Positions 20,473 to 32,120 of a DNA stretch of 64,000 bases are shown in pieces. The stretch is from Solanum dulcamara (taxonomy: Eukaryota; Streptophyta; Magnoliopsida; Solanales; Solanaceae): assembly GCF_947179165.1 (NCBI RefSeq), contig NC_077242.1:75435097-75499096 (forward strand). Direction: 5' to 3'. The notes under the pieces are model-generated. The model saw only the letters and a list, made by a program, of their open reading frames with translations. It was not told the origin of the DNA and ran no database searches. The first letter of the stretch is position 1. Every line of letters starts with the position of its first letter. Position numbers and translations under genes: made by a program.

Positions 20473-21515
20473 TTTTGCAAATTAGATTTAGAGTTGATTC
20501 ATTTGAAATTTGTGTATTTGAAATTCATGATCATTTCTCATTTTTCCATAATTTTTTCCATATATAGAATTCTCAAGGCAACTGGTATTTATTATTTATT
20601 AGCATAAATTTTCTATTAAGATTGCAAAAATAAGCTTCATAGGTAACATTTCAAGTTTATTGTCTTCCGACTCATCCTACACCCCTTCACCGTCTTACCC
20701 CCTTCTACCCTTGATTCCCCACCCCTGCCTCATCACACCCAATAAATATTTTTGAGATATTATTTTTTTATTACCGAAACACTAAAAAATAAGTAAAAAT
20801 TTACTTTTTTAAAAAAATAATAATAATATTTTCCTTTCATTCCAGCTCTCTCCTAACCATTACTCTGTTTGGATAGATGTTACAATTATTTCGTATTGTA
20901 TCGATTATATATTGCATTTTATCGTATTGTATTGTTTTGATAAAAATATACTCTGGATAGATTGTATCATTTTCGTCTTTACATAAATCTACAAAACAAG
21001 TAGAATATGGAATAGAGTTACTATACATAGAAATATATATGATTATTAGATAATAAATAAATACAAAATGACGGGAAAAAAGTAACCACGTGTCGCAATA
21101 AATCGATGGTTACATAAAATGAGACTTTTCATCGCTACATAATGATGGACTTAACGATTCAATATAATAAATTTAAATAACAATCAAAACAAACATTATA
21201 TTTTTAAACTTAAAACCTCAAGGTGAATTTTGCACCCGTTAGTCACTAAGTCAATCTTTAATCTTATTCAACGGATTCAAAATTTATATATATATATATA
21301 TATATATGGAGAGAGAGATATGACAAAAAGGATATGCGCAGAGTTTAAGAAAGGGTGTGACACAAAGATTTATAGTAAACAATTTATTTTGCATTTTCTG
21401 TCAGAGAACATGCACACAAAGTCAATTAGAATGCTGACGAATTATGCTCTCTTCTCTCTCCTCTTTTCTAACGTTCACTAATGACTAATAGAAGCGCGTA
21501 CTAACACACTCCATC
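20473..21515. other. Spacer between the carboxypeptidase gene and LINE 1
   Basis: Holds the end of the 3' UTR, a region at 20860-21190 resembling a degraded MITE (starts CTGTTTGGATAGATGTTACA), and a (TA)n run at 21283-21306 followed by GAGAGAGA. No gene recognised. Confidence 0.5.
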
Positions 21516-22273
21516 TTGATGGAGCCGCTGGGAGGCCATCTTCTGCCGCGTCCGCAAGGAGGGAATCACCCTCTTGGCAGGGTAAATGCTATGACAGAAG
21601 GAATCTCAGAAAAATCATCATATTCTAGTACAATTACTGCTCCAGCAACATGTTTTACTCATCCTTCGACTTCAATTCGACATGAAAGGGAAAAGGTCCA
21701 AGCTCGACACTCCACTCATAATGGGATGCCAGTTGTGATCTTCAAAGCTTCTGAGTATAATGGAGTAATGGCTGATGAGTGTCGATACATAATTATGGGT
21801 AGATTCTCAAAAATCCGATCCCAAATTGACAAAATCAGATCCCAATTTAAGGAGAAGGTCAAAATTAAGGGTTCTTCCAAAATTGGTGTTTTCGACAACT
21901 ACAATATTTTCATTGACCTGACAAATGAAGAGAACTTCAAATCAGTTTGATTTAAACGCGTAATTGAGATCGATGAGGCACAAATGTGGTTGAAAAATGG
22001 TCTCCTAACTACAAACCAGAAGAAGATCTACCAATAGCTCCAGCATTGGTTCTTCTACCATATTTGCCCTTTCACTTACACACTTGGCATTATATCAAAC
22101 AATTATTGAATGTGAAAATCTTCATGACACTGCTCAAAGTCAAGGAAAATTTATTCCCACTGAATCAAGAGGCAGAACCAAAGAAAGAGAGAAAGGAAAG
22201 CATACAAAGAAGAGATCTATACCTTGTAAAGGAGGAAAAGGTCAAAGACAAAGTGTCCCTCTCCCTTCATTAA
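21516..22273 (+). pseudogene. LINE 1 ORF1 remnant (DUF4283-type)
   Basis: The frame from 21516 encodes ~144 residues including RHSTHNGMPVVIFKASEY and YIIMGRFSKIRSQIDKIR. This parallels YTTRQGLPAIIYKKEDF and YTLIGKFTNTMPKIELIR in the ORF1 of the minus-strand LINE. After a stop, a second segment (21986-22273) continues with WSPNYKPEEDLPIAPALVLL. The CX2CX4HX4C zinc knuckle seen in the other LINE is missing here, probably by deletion. The protein would bind LINE RNA; this copy is not functional. Confidence 0.75.
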
Positions 22274-22276
22274 TTC

Positions 22277-25200
22277 ATGATTAGTGCAATCTTCTGGAAT
22301 ATAAGAGGGGTGAGAAAAAAAATCATGTTATAGACTCAAACGCTTGTCAATATTAATAAAGTGGTCTTCATTGCAATATATGAGTCATTTAGTAACATGA
22401 GTAAGATTAATGGTTATAAAAGCTATCTAGGCTTCCGACATTGTATGTCCAATTCTAATGGCCAAATATGATGCTTCTGGAATCACTCTGACCATACTGA
22501 AATTATTGCAAATGCTGATCAATAGTTGACTTTGAAGCTTAAAGACTCTCCTACTGATAATGACACTTTTGTGACTGCAGTTTATGAAAAATGTACACCA
22601 GTCAAAAGGGAAGATCTTTGGGTCATCGTGGTGGATACTAGTACATATATTGCTGGTTATTGGTGTATGGGTGGAGACTTTAATGTAGTAATGGATCCTG
22701 ATGAGAAATTAGGAGGCATACCACATAGAACGAACAAAAGTATGGACTTCATCAATTGTATGGAAGCATGTGGTCTCAATGATATTGGTTTTACTGGCCC
22801 TAAATACACTTGGTGCAACTATTGGAGGCCTGGTAAGAAAATATGGATGAGACTAAATAGAGTTTTAATCAATGATGACTGAAACCTTAAATTTTAGCAC
22901 AATAGGGTAAGACACCTATCGAGATCTGGATCTGACTATAGACCTTTACTATTCAAGTGCCACAATGATCAATAGAACAACATCAAATACTTTAAATTCC
23001 TCAACTTTTGAGTGGATCAACCTAATTTTATGACAACTGTCCAAAACTCTTGGGATGAGGAGGTCAGAGGAAATCCTATGTGGACTCTACAAATCAAAGC
23101 TAAAAAGGCTTGAAAAAACACTTAGTCAGTGATTAAAACACAATATTGGTGATGTTAATACTCAAGTTCATGAGTGAGAGGCAAAGATGGAGCTTCTGGA
23201 AGAGATTAATATCAATTATAACACTGAACAAGGTAGGAAAGATTTAAATAAAGGCTATACGGAATACATAAGATGGATGATTATGCAAGAGTCTATGATG
23301 AGATAGAAAACTCAGCTACATTGATTTAAGGATAGTGATAAAAATACCAAGTACTTCAACAGTGTGCTCAAAAATAGAAGAAGAAGATTACATATACATA
23401 GAATCAAAAATCTCAGAGAAAGATGGTACAGGGAGATGACAATATTGCCAAAGCTGCTATTAAATATTATAAAAAATATTTCAACCTTAATTATGAAGAA
23501 GGTCATAACAGGTCGATTGATTGCATTTCTGAAATGATCACCAATGAGATAACATCATGCTGACCAAAATACCTGAAGAAAAGGAGATCAAAGTTGTTGT
23601 CTTCAGTATGAGTAGTGACAACTTTGCTGATCCTGATGGTTTTAATGGTAAATTCTTTCAAACTTGTTGGAATATCATTAAAATTGATATAATTGCTTTT
23701 GTGCAGGATTTTTTTAAGGGCAGGAGTCTGACTAATTTTTTTACTCATAGTTGCCTTGCTTTGATTCCTAAAGTGGACTCTCCTAGTAGTTTTGCGGATC
23801 TTAGACCTATTAGCTTGAACAATTACACCAATAAAATTATTTCAAAAATTCTGTCAAACAGGTTTAACCCCCTCTAAAATAATTTCATTTTTGAAAATCA
23901 AAGTGGTTTTGTTTCTGGAAGACTAATCACTGACAATTTTATGCTCACTCAGAAAATCATTCATGGAATCTCAAAAAATAACAAAGGTGGTAATATTGTT
24001 TTAAAGTTAGATATGGCGAAAGCTTATGATAGGTTGTCATGGTCCTATTTAAAAAAGGTTCTTTACAAGTTTGGCGTTAATAATGATTGGATTGATCTAA
24101 TCTAGAGAAGTATTTCTAATGTGTGGTACTCTGTGATTATAAATAATAGTAGACGTGTGTTTTTTACGTTAACCCATGGTCTCAAATAAGGTGATCCCAT
24201 TTCTCCTTCATTGTTCATTATTGCTGCTGAGGTACTATCTAGATCTCTCAATAATTTTTTACAAAATAATAATTTTATTCCTTTCTCCATACACAAAAAT
24301 GGACCTCAAATTAGTCACCTTGCATATGCGGATGACATTGTGATTTTTAGCAATCAAATCTGTTAAGCTCATTATGAAACAAATTAAAAATTATGAAAGA
24401 TTGCCTGGCCAACTGGTTAACAAGGATAAGAGTTTTTTCCTCACTGCTCCTAAAATATGTGCTTATAAAATTGATAGATTAAGATCCTGCATTAATTTTT
24501 AGACAAAAGCTTCCCTTTTACATACTTTGGATGTCCTATTTATACTAGTGCAAAAAGTCTTAGTTACTTTGACAGTATTGTGGCTAAAGTCATCAAAAGG
24601 TTAAATGCTTGGCAAGGTAATATGCTTTTGAATGGAGGGAGACAAGTATTGATCAAAAGTATAATACAATCTCTTTCTATTTATATTCTATCTGCTATTA
24701 ATCCCCTTAATGGCACTATAAAACTTATTGAAAAACATATTGCTAACTTCTTTTTGGGCTATAGTTAATGCAAAAATAAATACCATTGGAGTTCCTGGGA
24801 GAAGCTGTGTTTCCCTAAAAATGAAGTTGAGATTGACATTAGAAGCATAAGAGACATTTCTACAACCCTCACAATCAAAAGATGGTGGCAATTCAGATCT
24901 AAGGATTCTCTGTGGGAAAAGTTTCTTAATGCTAAATATTTTTCTAGAACTCATGTCGTGGGCAAGAACTGGTATGCTGGCAACTCACAAGCCTAAGTAA
25001 AAAATGTATTCGATGGAAAATTAACAATGGTAGTTGCAGTCTCTGGTGGGATAACTGGACAGAAAAGGATGCTCTTGCCAACATCTGTCCAAACTTTATG
25101 ACAAAAGACAATGCTAAAGCAAAGGTAAAAGACTGTGTGAAATCACAGGTGGAATGTCCAGAAGCTCTATAACACATTCCCTAGTCAAGTGGCTTTATTT

Positions 25201-25489
25201 ATCACATCAATTGGGCTTGAAAATAATGGAGTTAATGATTATGCTATCTGGAATAATACAAAAGATGATCACTATTCTAATAGCTCTGCTTGGAACTCGA
25301 TAAGGAACCACAGACAGATCAACACTTCAGTCTCTAATTTATGGCATAAATCAATTCCTTTCACACACTCTTTTATCTGTTGGAGGATATTTTTTGGGCA
25401 TTTGCCTTTTAAAGGAGCTTTATCAAGGTTTGGGAACAATGAAGTTGTGGATTGTGTGTGTTGTTTGGTGCCACAAAATGATAGTATAC
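22277..25489 (+). pseudogene. LINE 1 ORF2: endonuclease and reverse transcriptase, broken
   Basis: An ATG at 22277 opens MISAIFWNIRGVRKK, the conserved N-terminal endonuclease box. GGDFNVVMDPDEKLGGIPH and LNDIGFTGPKYTWCN follow near 22670-22820. Reverse transcriptase segments include DPDGFNGKFFQTCWN (~23630), LIPKVDSPSSFADLRPISL (~23764), LDMAKAYDRLSWSYL (~24007) and LAYADDIVIF (~24318). At least six in-frame stops or shifts are seen. Without function, it reads as an old insertion related to the 51-55 kb copy. Confidence 0.8.
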
Positions 25490-27481
25490 TGTCATGAACC
25501 AAAATGGGTCATGAGTGGTACCACACTTAACCTCCTAGGTGGAAGAACCAACGATACAAACCCCAACTTATAAAATATAACAATGGCGCGGAAGCTTAAT
25601 TTATGAGAGTAAGAAATAATAAAACCATTAAAGTTTATTAGATATGTTTTCCCAAAACCTAAAAGTCATCACTTCAAGGATATATAATTCTAAAATACTA
25701 AGTCTGAAAATATCAATCACCAGAATAAATAAATAACTTAATGTGTCTGAAAACTAAGGACATCATGCCATGCCCGAGAGAATTCAACACGAGCTAAAAA
25801 GAATAGCTCACCCTGGAACCTGATGTGCTGGACAGTGGCTAGAGCTGAGGTCGAGTCGAAGTCGATGAAACACTCGTTGCACTCCACAAAATAAAATAAA
25901 AAAAAATGCAAGTAAGGGTCAGTACAAGACAACATGTACTGAGTAGGTATCATCGATCGACTCAAAATATAAATCAATATGCATAAAGTAATAGCGGGAA
26001 ATCAACCATAGCACTTAACATGTGGCAATCAACAAGATCAAGAATAAGTAACAACACAATGAACAATTACATAATCAGTCAACAATATCAATATCACTTG
26101 GAGATTTGGTAGAATTAAGTCATTTTAATTTTTTTTCTTTAATATTACCATGCCGGAACGTGACACCCGATCCAAATATACCATGCCGAAATGTGATACC
26201 CGATCCAAATCCAAATATACTGTGCTGAAACGTGATACCTGATCCAAATATACTATATCAGAATGTGACACTCGATCCAAATATACCGTAACGGCTTATG
26301 ACACCCGATCCAAATATAATTAATTTATCATTCGTTATTATCACCTTTCACTTCATTAACAATATTTCATCAAACCTTCTTTATTCAAGGCATCACTTTT
26401 GATAGGACAAGTTCAAAATTATGAATTTCACAGTCTTGGGATTGCAAACCAAGCACAACAATATATCAACCATTCAAACTACAACAATTAAATGCACAGT
26501 AAACTTCACACATTACTCAATGACTATCAATCGCTATTAAGAGTCTATCTATGATATAAAATAAACTATAACTTACCTCAACCGAAGAACCAAAAGTCAA
26601 GCAAGCTAATTCATCAATGTCTTTCCTTTCTTCAATGCCTCATGTTTCCCATCTATCAGGTATAAAATATTCATAAGTAAACGAGTATGTAGACACCCCT
26701 ATTACTATATGCCTAGCCTATACCCAAAACCTCACACTATTCTATAATCAATTTCTTAAATCTCAAGTCTAGGGTTAAACAATAATTTATTAAAACTATA
26801 GTTGATAACTATATAGGAGATCCGATAAGTAGAATGCAGAATTAAAAAAGTGCCGAATTCAGTAACTACTCGCATGGTAGATATGACATAATGACTGCCA
26901 AAATATGGATTTTTAAAAGGATACATATGCTCCTAATCATTACAAAACGATTGCCACTTATTGGCCAGTGACTTCTCATTCATATAACTACACATATTGT
27001 CACTCAATCTAAACTCATTACCGCATATACCCTAATTTCCACTTTTTAATTCAATTACTCTTCTCTCTTTACCAAGTTACTATTATTATAATAATAATAA
27101 TATAACTACCTACATTCATAATAAAAGACTTATGCATGGATGATTTTCCTCAAGCAATTGGCGGCTTCGTTCGGTGTTAGACGCCGCATAGGTAAGTTCT
27201 TTCTCAAACCCTTCTCTTCTCTTTTCTTTTCTAATTAAGATATAACTATGTATCAAAAATGACAAAATCTACTAGCTTATTCTAATAAATATAGAACAAG
27301 TGGTATAATATATTAACTAAATTATCACTTAAGCCCATCAATTAAATTAGTTATTCAAGTTTACCCTCAACTAAACAATCATAGTTATCGAATAGTCCAA
27401 AATACCCATTAAAATTTATGGTATGAGTCTTTTATGAAATAAAAATCTCTAGTTCTCAAAACGACCTAATAGGTTGTTACA
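25490..27481. mobile_element. Solo LTR 1 (1992 bp) inserted in LINE 1
   Basis: Begins TGTCATGAACCAAAATGGGT and ends AATAGGTTGTTACA, so it has TG...CA termini. It is flanked by the perfect 5-bp duplication TATAC (25485-25489 and 27482-27486). No gag or pol coding exists inside and no second LTR copy is present, so it is a solo LTR left by recombination. The LINE 1 protein similarity resumes directly after it. A gypsy-type origin is likely from general appearance of Solanaceae LTRs but is inference. Confidence 0.85.
26152..26320 (+). repeat. ~36-bp tandem repeats inside solo LTR 1
   Basis: Five copies of a unit containing GTGACACCCGATCCAAATAT (variants GTGATACCCGATCC, GTGACACTCGATCC) joined by ACCATGCCGGAAC-like segments. 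Such GC-richer arrays are common in Solanaceae LTRs. Confidence 0.8.
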
Positions 27482-27486
27482 TATAC

Positions 27487-28335
27487 AACATACATTTGTC
27501 GAAGGTAAGGCTGTTGAATATTTGTGGAAAATAATGGGTGCCCCTCTAGGTATTAGCCATTATACAATGCCAATTAGAGGAGTATTCAACAAATGGTGGA
27601 GCCTTAAACCAAGAAATATAGTGCACAAGCTGATTTTACAAGTCACACCTATCATGATATGTTGGGAAATATGGAAATCTTGGGCTAGTTGTAGATATGG
27701 AGAGGATGGTAAATTCTATCTATATCAAATGAGCAAACAGTGTATTTGGAATATGAAAGTTGTCATTAATGAAGCATTTCCCGATATAGCTATTGATGAA
27801 AGTTGGGCCAATATTTGCAATAACGTGGAAAAGTTGAGACCTCTTGTTAGAAACACTGTTGTAAGCCGGAAGAAACCTATTGCTGGAAGGATAAAGCTCA
27901 ATACTGACAGCAGTTTCTACAAGGATACAAACAAGGCTGATATAGGGGGTGTGGTAAGGAATGACAGAGGAGATTTCATCATGGCTTATTCTATCCCAGT
28001 TCACAGTCAAAGCAACAACCAGACTGAAGCTTTAGCAGTTGAGTTTGGTGCACAATGGTGCGTGTAACAAGGATTCACAGAATTAGACATCGAGTTGGAC
28101 TCTCTCATCAGTTTCAACATGTTGATCAACAAGAATACTAATAACCTAAAGCTCAAACACATTGTGAGCAGCATTATAAATCATCTCACTGGTATCCAAT
28201 ATGCCATTTCTCATTGCTACAGGGAAACAAATCAAATTGCGGGCCTATTTGCTAAAATGGCCTGTACAAGTGGAACTAGAACCTTATATCACTCTCTTCA
28301 AGATCTTCCTAAAGAGGCAAAGGGTCTATTATAAC
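27487..28335 (+). pseudogene. LINE 1 ORF2 C-terminal part with RNase H
   Basis: The segment reads RGVFNKWWSLKPRNIVHKLI and MICWEIWKSWASCRYG, then an RNase H domain beginning LNTDSSFYKDTNKADIGG with GGVVRNDRGDFIMAYS, EALAVEFGAQWC, IELDSLISF-type and CYRETNQIAGLFAKMA segments. The aligned copy in the other LINE has DGSATGNPGKIGAGG, so one Gly/Asp-rich position set is altered here. One stop splits it near 28068. Confidence 0.8.
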
Positions 28336-28444
28336 TTGATAAATGACAAACTCCTACTATTAGGAGAAGATATGAAAAATGTAATTTTTTTGTTTTTTTC
28401 TGGATATTGAAAAGGATTGATTTTAGACTACTTCCTTTCCTAGC

Positions 28445-28463
28445 AAGATTGTTGTGCAATCTT
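28445..28463 (+). other. Hairpin near the LINE 1 3' end
   Basis: AAGATTG and CAATCTT form a 7-bp stem with a TTGTG loop, followed by a T run. It lies about 110 bp after the ORF2 stop. Role unknown; could be part of the LINE 3' UTR. Confidence 0.4.
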
Positions 28464-28598
28464 TTTTTTGTAGATTTGAGGCAAGGTTTCATATCCTCCT
28501 CGTTTCATTTTGCTAATTAATTAACATGGTAGGGGTCTGAGCCAAACTCTCCACACCTTAGGCCCACAACATAAGGTGATGGCTTAATTAAAAATATA

Positions 28599-28858
28599 CT
28601 CCCTCTATCTCATTTTAGTTGTCATATTACGCTTTTGGAAAGTTAATTTGACTAATTTTTAAAGTTAAATTATATTACTTTAACTTAATATTATAAACTA
28701 AAAACCTAGATATTCAAAAACTATACGAAAAGTATTATAAGTTATAATTTTTTTTCATATCAATATGATAAAAAAATATATCTTAAAATGTTGGTGAAAA
28801 TTCATATAATTTGATCTTCAAAAAGAAAATTATGATAACTAAAATAGGACAGTGGAAG
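28599..28858. mobile_element. Stowaway MITE (260 bp) with TA target duplication
   Basis: Left end CTCCCTCTATCTCATTTTAG, right end CTAAAATAGGACAGTGGAAG; the inverted right end pairs with the left over about 25 bp. TA flanks both sides (28597-28598 and 28859-28860). Non-coding interior. Confidence 0.85.
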
Positions 28859-28860
28859 TA

Positions 28861-31063
28861 ACTCGGAAGTAAAGTGGCCAAACAATACAAAGGACAACAT
28901 TGTTAAAGAAGACAACCAAACTTTCAAGAAACCATCAGCTTTTCTGCCTTAAATCTGTGGATACATATAATTACACTAGAAGTTTCTTCTGTTAAAAAAG
29001 AACAATTATTAATAAACATAATGTGCAAAGAGCGCGATGCATATTCAGATAATTTGACTAATTTTTAAAATTATCTTGTGTCGACTATCTCTAGGGTCTT
29101 AATCAAAAATATAATCAATTTTTTTCGCTCTTCGATTTATTCGATAAAATGTATGAGAATAATATTAAATAAAGTATATTGAAAATTAGTAATACATAGA
29201 TTAATTATGCTGATATTTTTTTAATCAATTATTTTGTTTATTATATTAGATTAATCAGATATATTAGAATAGTAATAAGATAATATTCCGTATTATTAAT
29301 ATATAAAAGATAGTCCTACATAAGGTATATGTATTAGTTATATCAGCGTTAAATTTAGGAAAAACTATAATTACTATCATATATACTATTATTATCTATA
29401 CTTTCAAAATATTACAAATCTTACCATTAATTAAGAATTTTATATCATATATTGAGAAAAATACACTTAAATACATATATTTTTGTTACTAGATATACTA
29501 AAATAGGGAGAGAGGTAAGCGAGATGGGGAGGAAGGAGATCGAAATTCATTATGTATCTCAGATATATGCGAACCACACTAGTTACATGTATCCATGTGT
29601 ATTTAGTGTGATTCGTCTAGCATACCAGATACATAGGAGATCAGTGGCGAGCTAGATGGGAGAAAGGCGAGGGAGGCAAGGGAGATTTGTTATGTATGTG
29701 AATCCACTTGGATACATGTATTTAGAACAAATTACACCAAATTTTGACCCCATGTATCCTAAGATACAAAAATCTTGACGTATCTGAATGTATATGATAC
29801 GAACCAAAAATCTGATAAGATATGCGATATTGCAAACTAAAGTATATCTAAGTAATTAGCTCCTAAACAAGTGAAATTTATGTGAGTTTTCTTAAATTTA
29901 TAATCAAATATTGTATTAAAATTAATTAGTACCGACACTATATTATTATAGTATTGCTTAATACATCTTATCAAACGATCCCTAAATGTGTGGACAAACG
30001 TACATACAAATTAAAGTACGCTCCTCCCCCCACTTAACTTACACTAGTAGTATAAGATTCCTTCTTCCCTTTTGTCTTCCAATAGTCCTATTTTTTTCGA
30101 TTTAGCAATTTGGTATTCAAAATTTATAAATGTAAGTCTGAATTTTTGCATACTTGCTTTTGTGTTATTCGAGTAAAAAAATATGAATAAGTAAAAAAGA
30201 AAATAATTAGGCTCTAAGAAATGATTTCTATCTTTCAGCAACTCAACGGGAAGTGGTTTAAGAATAAGAAAGGACTTGCCCCGCTTCTCCACATTCATAA
30301 CAGTTACCTGATTCCCTTTGTTGAGCCTTTTCTTATCTCCTCTGCAGCAAGCTCTGCTGGCCTCGCGATACATAAGCAATATACTGAAGTCTAACTATTT
30401 TTTTCCATGATCTTCCTTATAGTATTGTCATCGCTGTAGAGTTTAACTATCAAATTGAGATGAATTGATGTAGTTCTTCTAAGGACGGATGAGGTTTTGT
30501 TCGAATTTTTTTATCAAAATTTTATATAGAATATACAAGATCTAATATATTATTTTATGTATACATATAATAGATAATAAACTTTTTGAGAAATATTCTA
30601 CCATTGTCGTTGCTCTAACTAATATAAATTCACCTCGAGTAAACTTACTAAAAATTAAAGGTTCAGATTTCAGAAGTAAAGGGGCCAATATGACTAACAA
30701 CATTGTTAGATAAAGGCAACCAAACTTTCAAGAAAACCATCAACTTTTCTGCCTTAAATGGGTGCACATGCATATAACTTGATAAAAGTCCTTTCCTTTT
30801 GTCTCCAAACCTTTTCTTTCACTTTCAATTTAATCATTCGATATTTAAAATTTATTAATTTGATACCTTCATAAGATAAAAATATGATTTTATGAATGTA
30901 TTATTAATATTGTTATTGTTATTGTAATTTAAATTTTCATCGAATAAGTTTATTAAAAGATTTTTCACTTATATAGCTTGAATTCGATATTTTTAATAGG
31001 GTTGAATCTATGTGTTGACAATGAATTTTAATCAAGTTTCCTTGTCAAAACTAGGAAAATATA
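28861..31063. other. Spacer with a dispersed ~115-bp direct repeat
   Basis: No secure gene. Segments 28862-28985 and 30668-30785 share GAAGTAAAGTGGCCAA or GAAGTAAAGGGGCCAA, AACATTGTTA, CAACCAAACTTTCAAGAAA and CTTTTCTGCCTTAAAT. An open minus-strand frame of 111 codons (30379-30044) was not recognised. Confidence 0.5.
30044..30379 (-). other. Unrecognised open frame, 111 codons
   Basis: The first half is charged and balanced in composition (MYREASRACCRGDKKRLNKG and VMNVEKRGKSFLILKPLPVE), unlike the AT-rich noise around it. The second half is Phe/Tyr/Ile-rich and looks like spacer. It may be a fragment of a gene or of organellar DNA. I do not recognise it and do not claim function. Confidence 0.25.
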
Positions 31064-31072
31064 TAATTTTAT

Positions 31073-32111
31073 GGGAAAAGAGTCAAAAAAAACCCCTCAA
31101 CTTTTATTTATTAATTAACTTTACCTTTATCGTTAAAGTAAATTTATATTTACTCTCGCCATCAACAAACTTATCATCTGTATCCTTCTTTTAACGAAAA
31201 GACCCAAATCAACAAAAAATAATTCGATTTTACTTAAATTACCCAATTTTAACCCGACCCACCTAAATAAACCTAACCCAAACAAATATTCCCCTCCCAA
31301 CCTATTCATCATTATTCTCTCATATTATCTTCTCGGTCGGTGGAACTTGAAATTGCCAGCCTCGAGGCAGTCCGCCTGGATATAAAAATAAGCCAAAACC
31401 TCCAATAATCGTCACGAGAGATATACCGAATGCACTCAAATCTCACGTGCTTGATGTTTCAATGGATGTTGATATCATAGAAAGTGTGTCCAATTACTCC
31501 AGGCGGGGAGGGAAAGGTGTTTGCATTCTTAGTGGTAGCGGCACAGTTGCTAACATCAACATTCATCAGCCTGCTTCCCCTGCTGGAAGTGTAGTCACTC
31601 TTCACGGCCGTTTTGAGATACCGGAGGAGAAGGGGAAAGGGGAGAGAGGAGGGAGTGGTTCGCCGATGGAGCGGCAACTAGGCTAAGTTGCTCGAAGGGT
31701 TTGCTGGTGGAGCGGCGAGAGGAAGAACGGTGGTCGGAGCAGTGTAGGTGGTAAGGTGTGCTGTGGACGGTGAGAGGCTGAGATGCGATGATTTTGTGAG
31801 AAATTGGAATTGATTAGGGAATTTGTGGTTTTGAACATAATTATTAGAAAAGAAAATTGAAAAAATGTTGTTAATCAAAATAAATGAAATGGTTATATGA
31901 TTAGGTGGGTCGGGTCGGTTTAAAATTTCCATTTAAAATTGGGTAATTTAAGTTAAATCGGTTTATTTTTTGTTGATTTGAGACTTTCCGTTAGAAGAAG
32001 GGTACGGATGACAAGTTTGTAGACGACAAGGGTAAAAATCAATTTATTTTCACGGTAAGAATAAATTCAACTAATAAATGAAAATTGAGGGATATTTTTG
32101 ACCTTTCCTCC
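31073..32111. mobile_element. Pack-MULE-like element carrying an AHL gene fragment
   Basis: The two ends form long inverted repeats: 31073-31268 and 31899-32111 inverted share CCCTCAA, AACAAAAAATAA, TTAAATTACCCAATTTTAA and CGACCCACCTAA in the same order. The element is flanked by a perfect 9-bp direct duplication, TAATTTTAT, at 31064-31072 and 32112-32120, the length typical of Mutator-like transposons. The 630-bp interior is GC-richer than its surroundings and holds an AHL fragment. No transposase is present, so it is non-autonomous. This is the definition of a Pack-MULE. Confidence 0.88.
31357..31686 (+). pseudogene. Captured AHL (AT-hook, PPC domain) gene fragment
   Basis: After an in-frame TGA (31348-31350) the plus strand encodes QPRGSPPGYKNKPKPP and then a PPC-domain start: PNALKSHVLDVSMDVDIIES, SNYSRRGGKGVCILSGSGTV and QPASPAGSVVTLHGRFEI. 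AHL proteins are nuclear DNA-binding regulators with an RGRP AT hook followed by the PPC domain. Here the hook core reads RGSP, so the minor-groove Arg is lost. Similarity stops exactly after GRFEI, inside the conserved GRFEIL motif, and an unrelated Gly/Arg/Glu-rich tail runs to the TAG-type stop at 31684-31686. It cannot make a whole AHL protein. Expression from the element ends is possible but unseen. Confidence 0.85.
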
Positions 32112-32120
32112 TAATTTTAT

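Larger units (their letters stand above)
21516..28500 (+). mobile_element. LINE 1: decayed L1-type LINE, split by a solo LTR
   Basis: Plus-strand sequence encodes, in order, an ORF1 remnant, an endonuclease (FWNIRGV at 22292, then GGDFNVV), a reverse transcriptase (AYADD at ~24322) and an RNase H segment (27850-28335). Each is broken by several stops and frameshifts. The order and many segments match the better preserved LINE at 50.5-57.3 kb. A solo LTR at 25490-27481 interrupts it between the CVCC segment and the HTFVEGKAVEYLW segment. Exact ends and target duplication were not found. Without the LTR it is about 5 kb. Confidence 0.85.
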
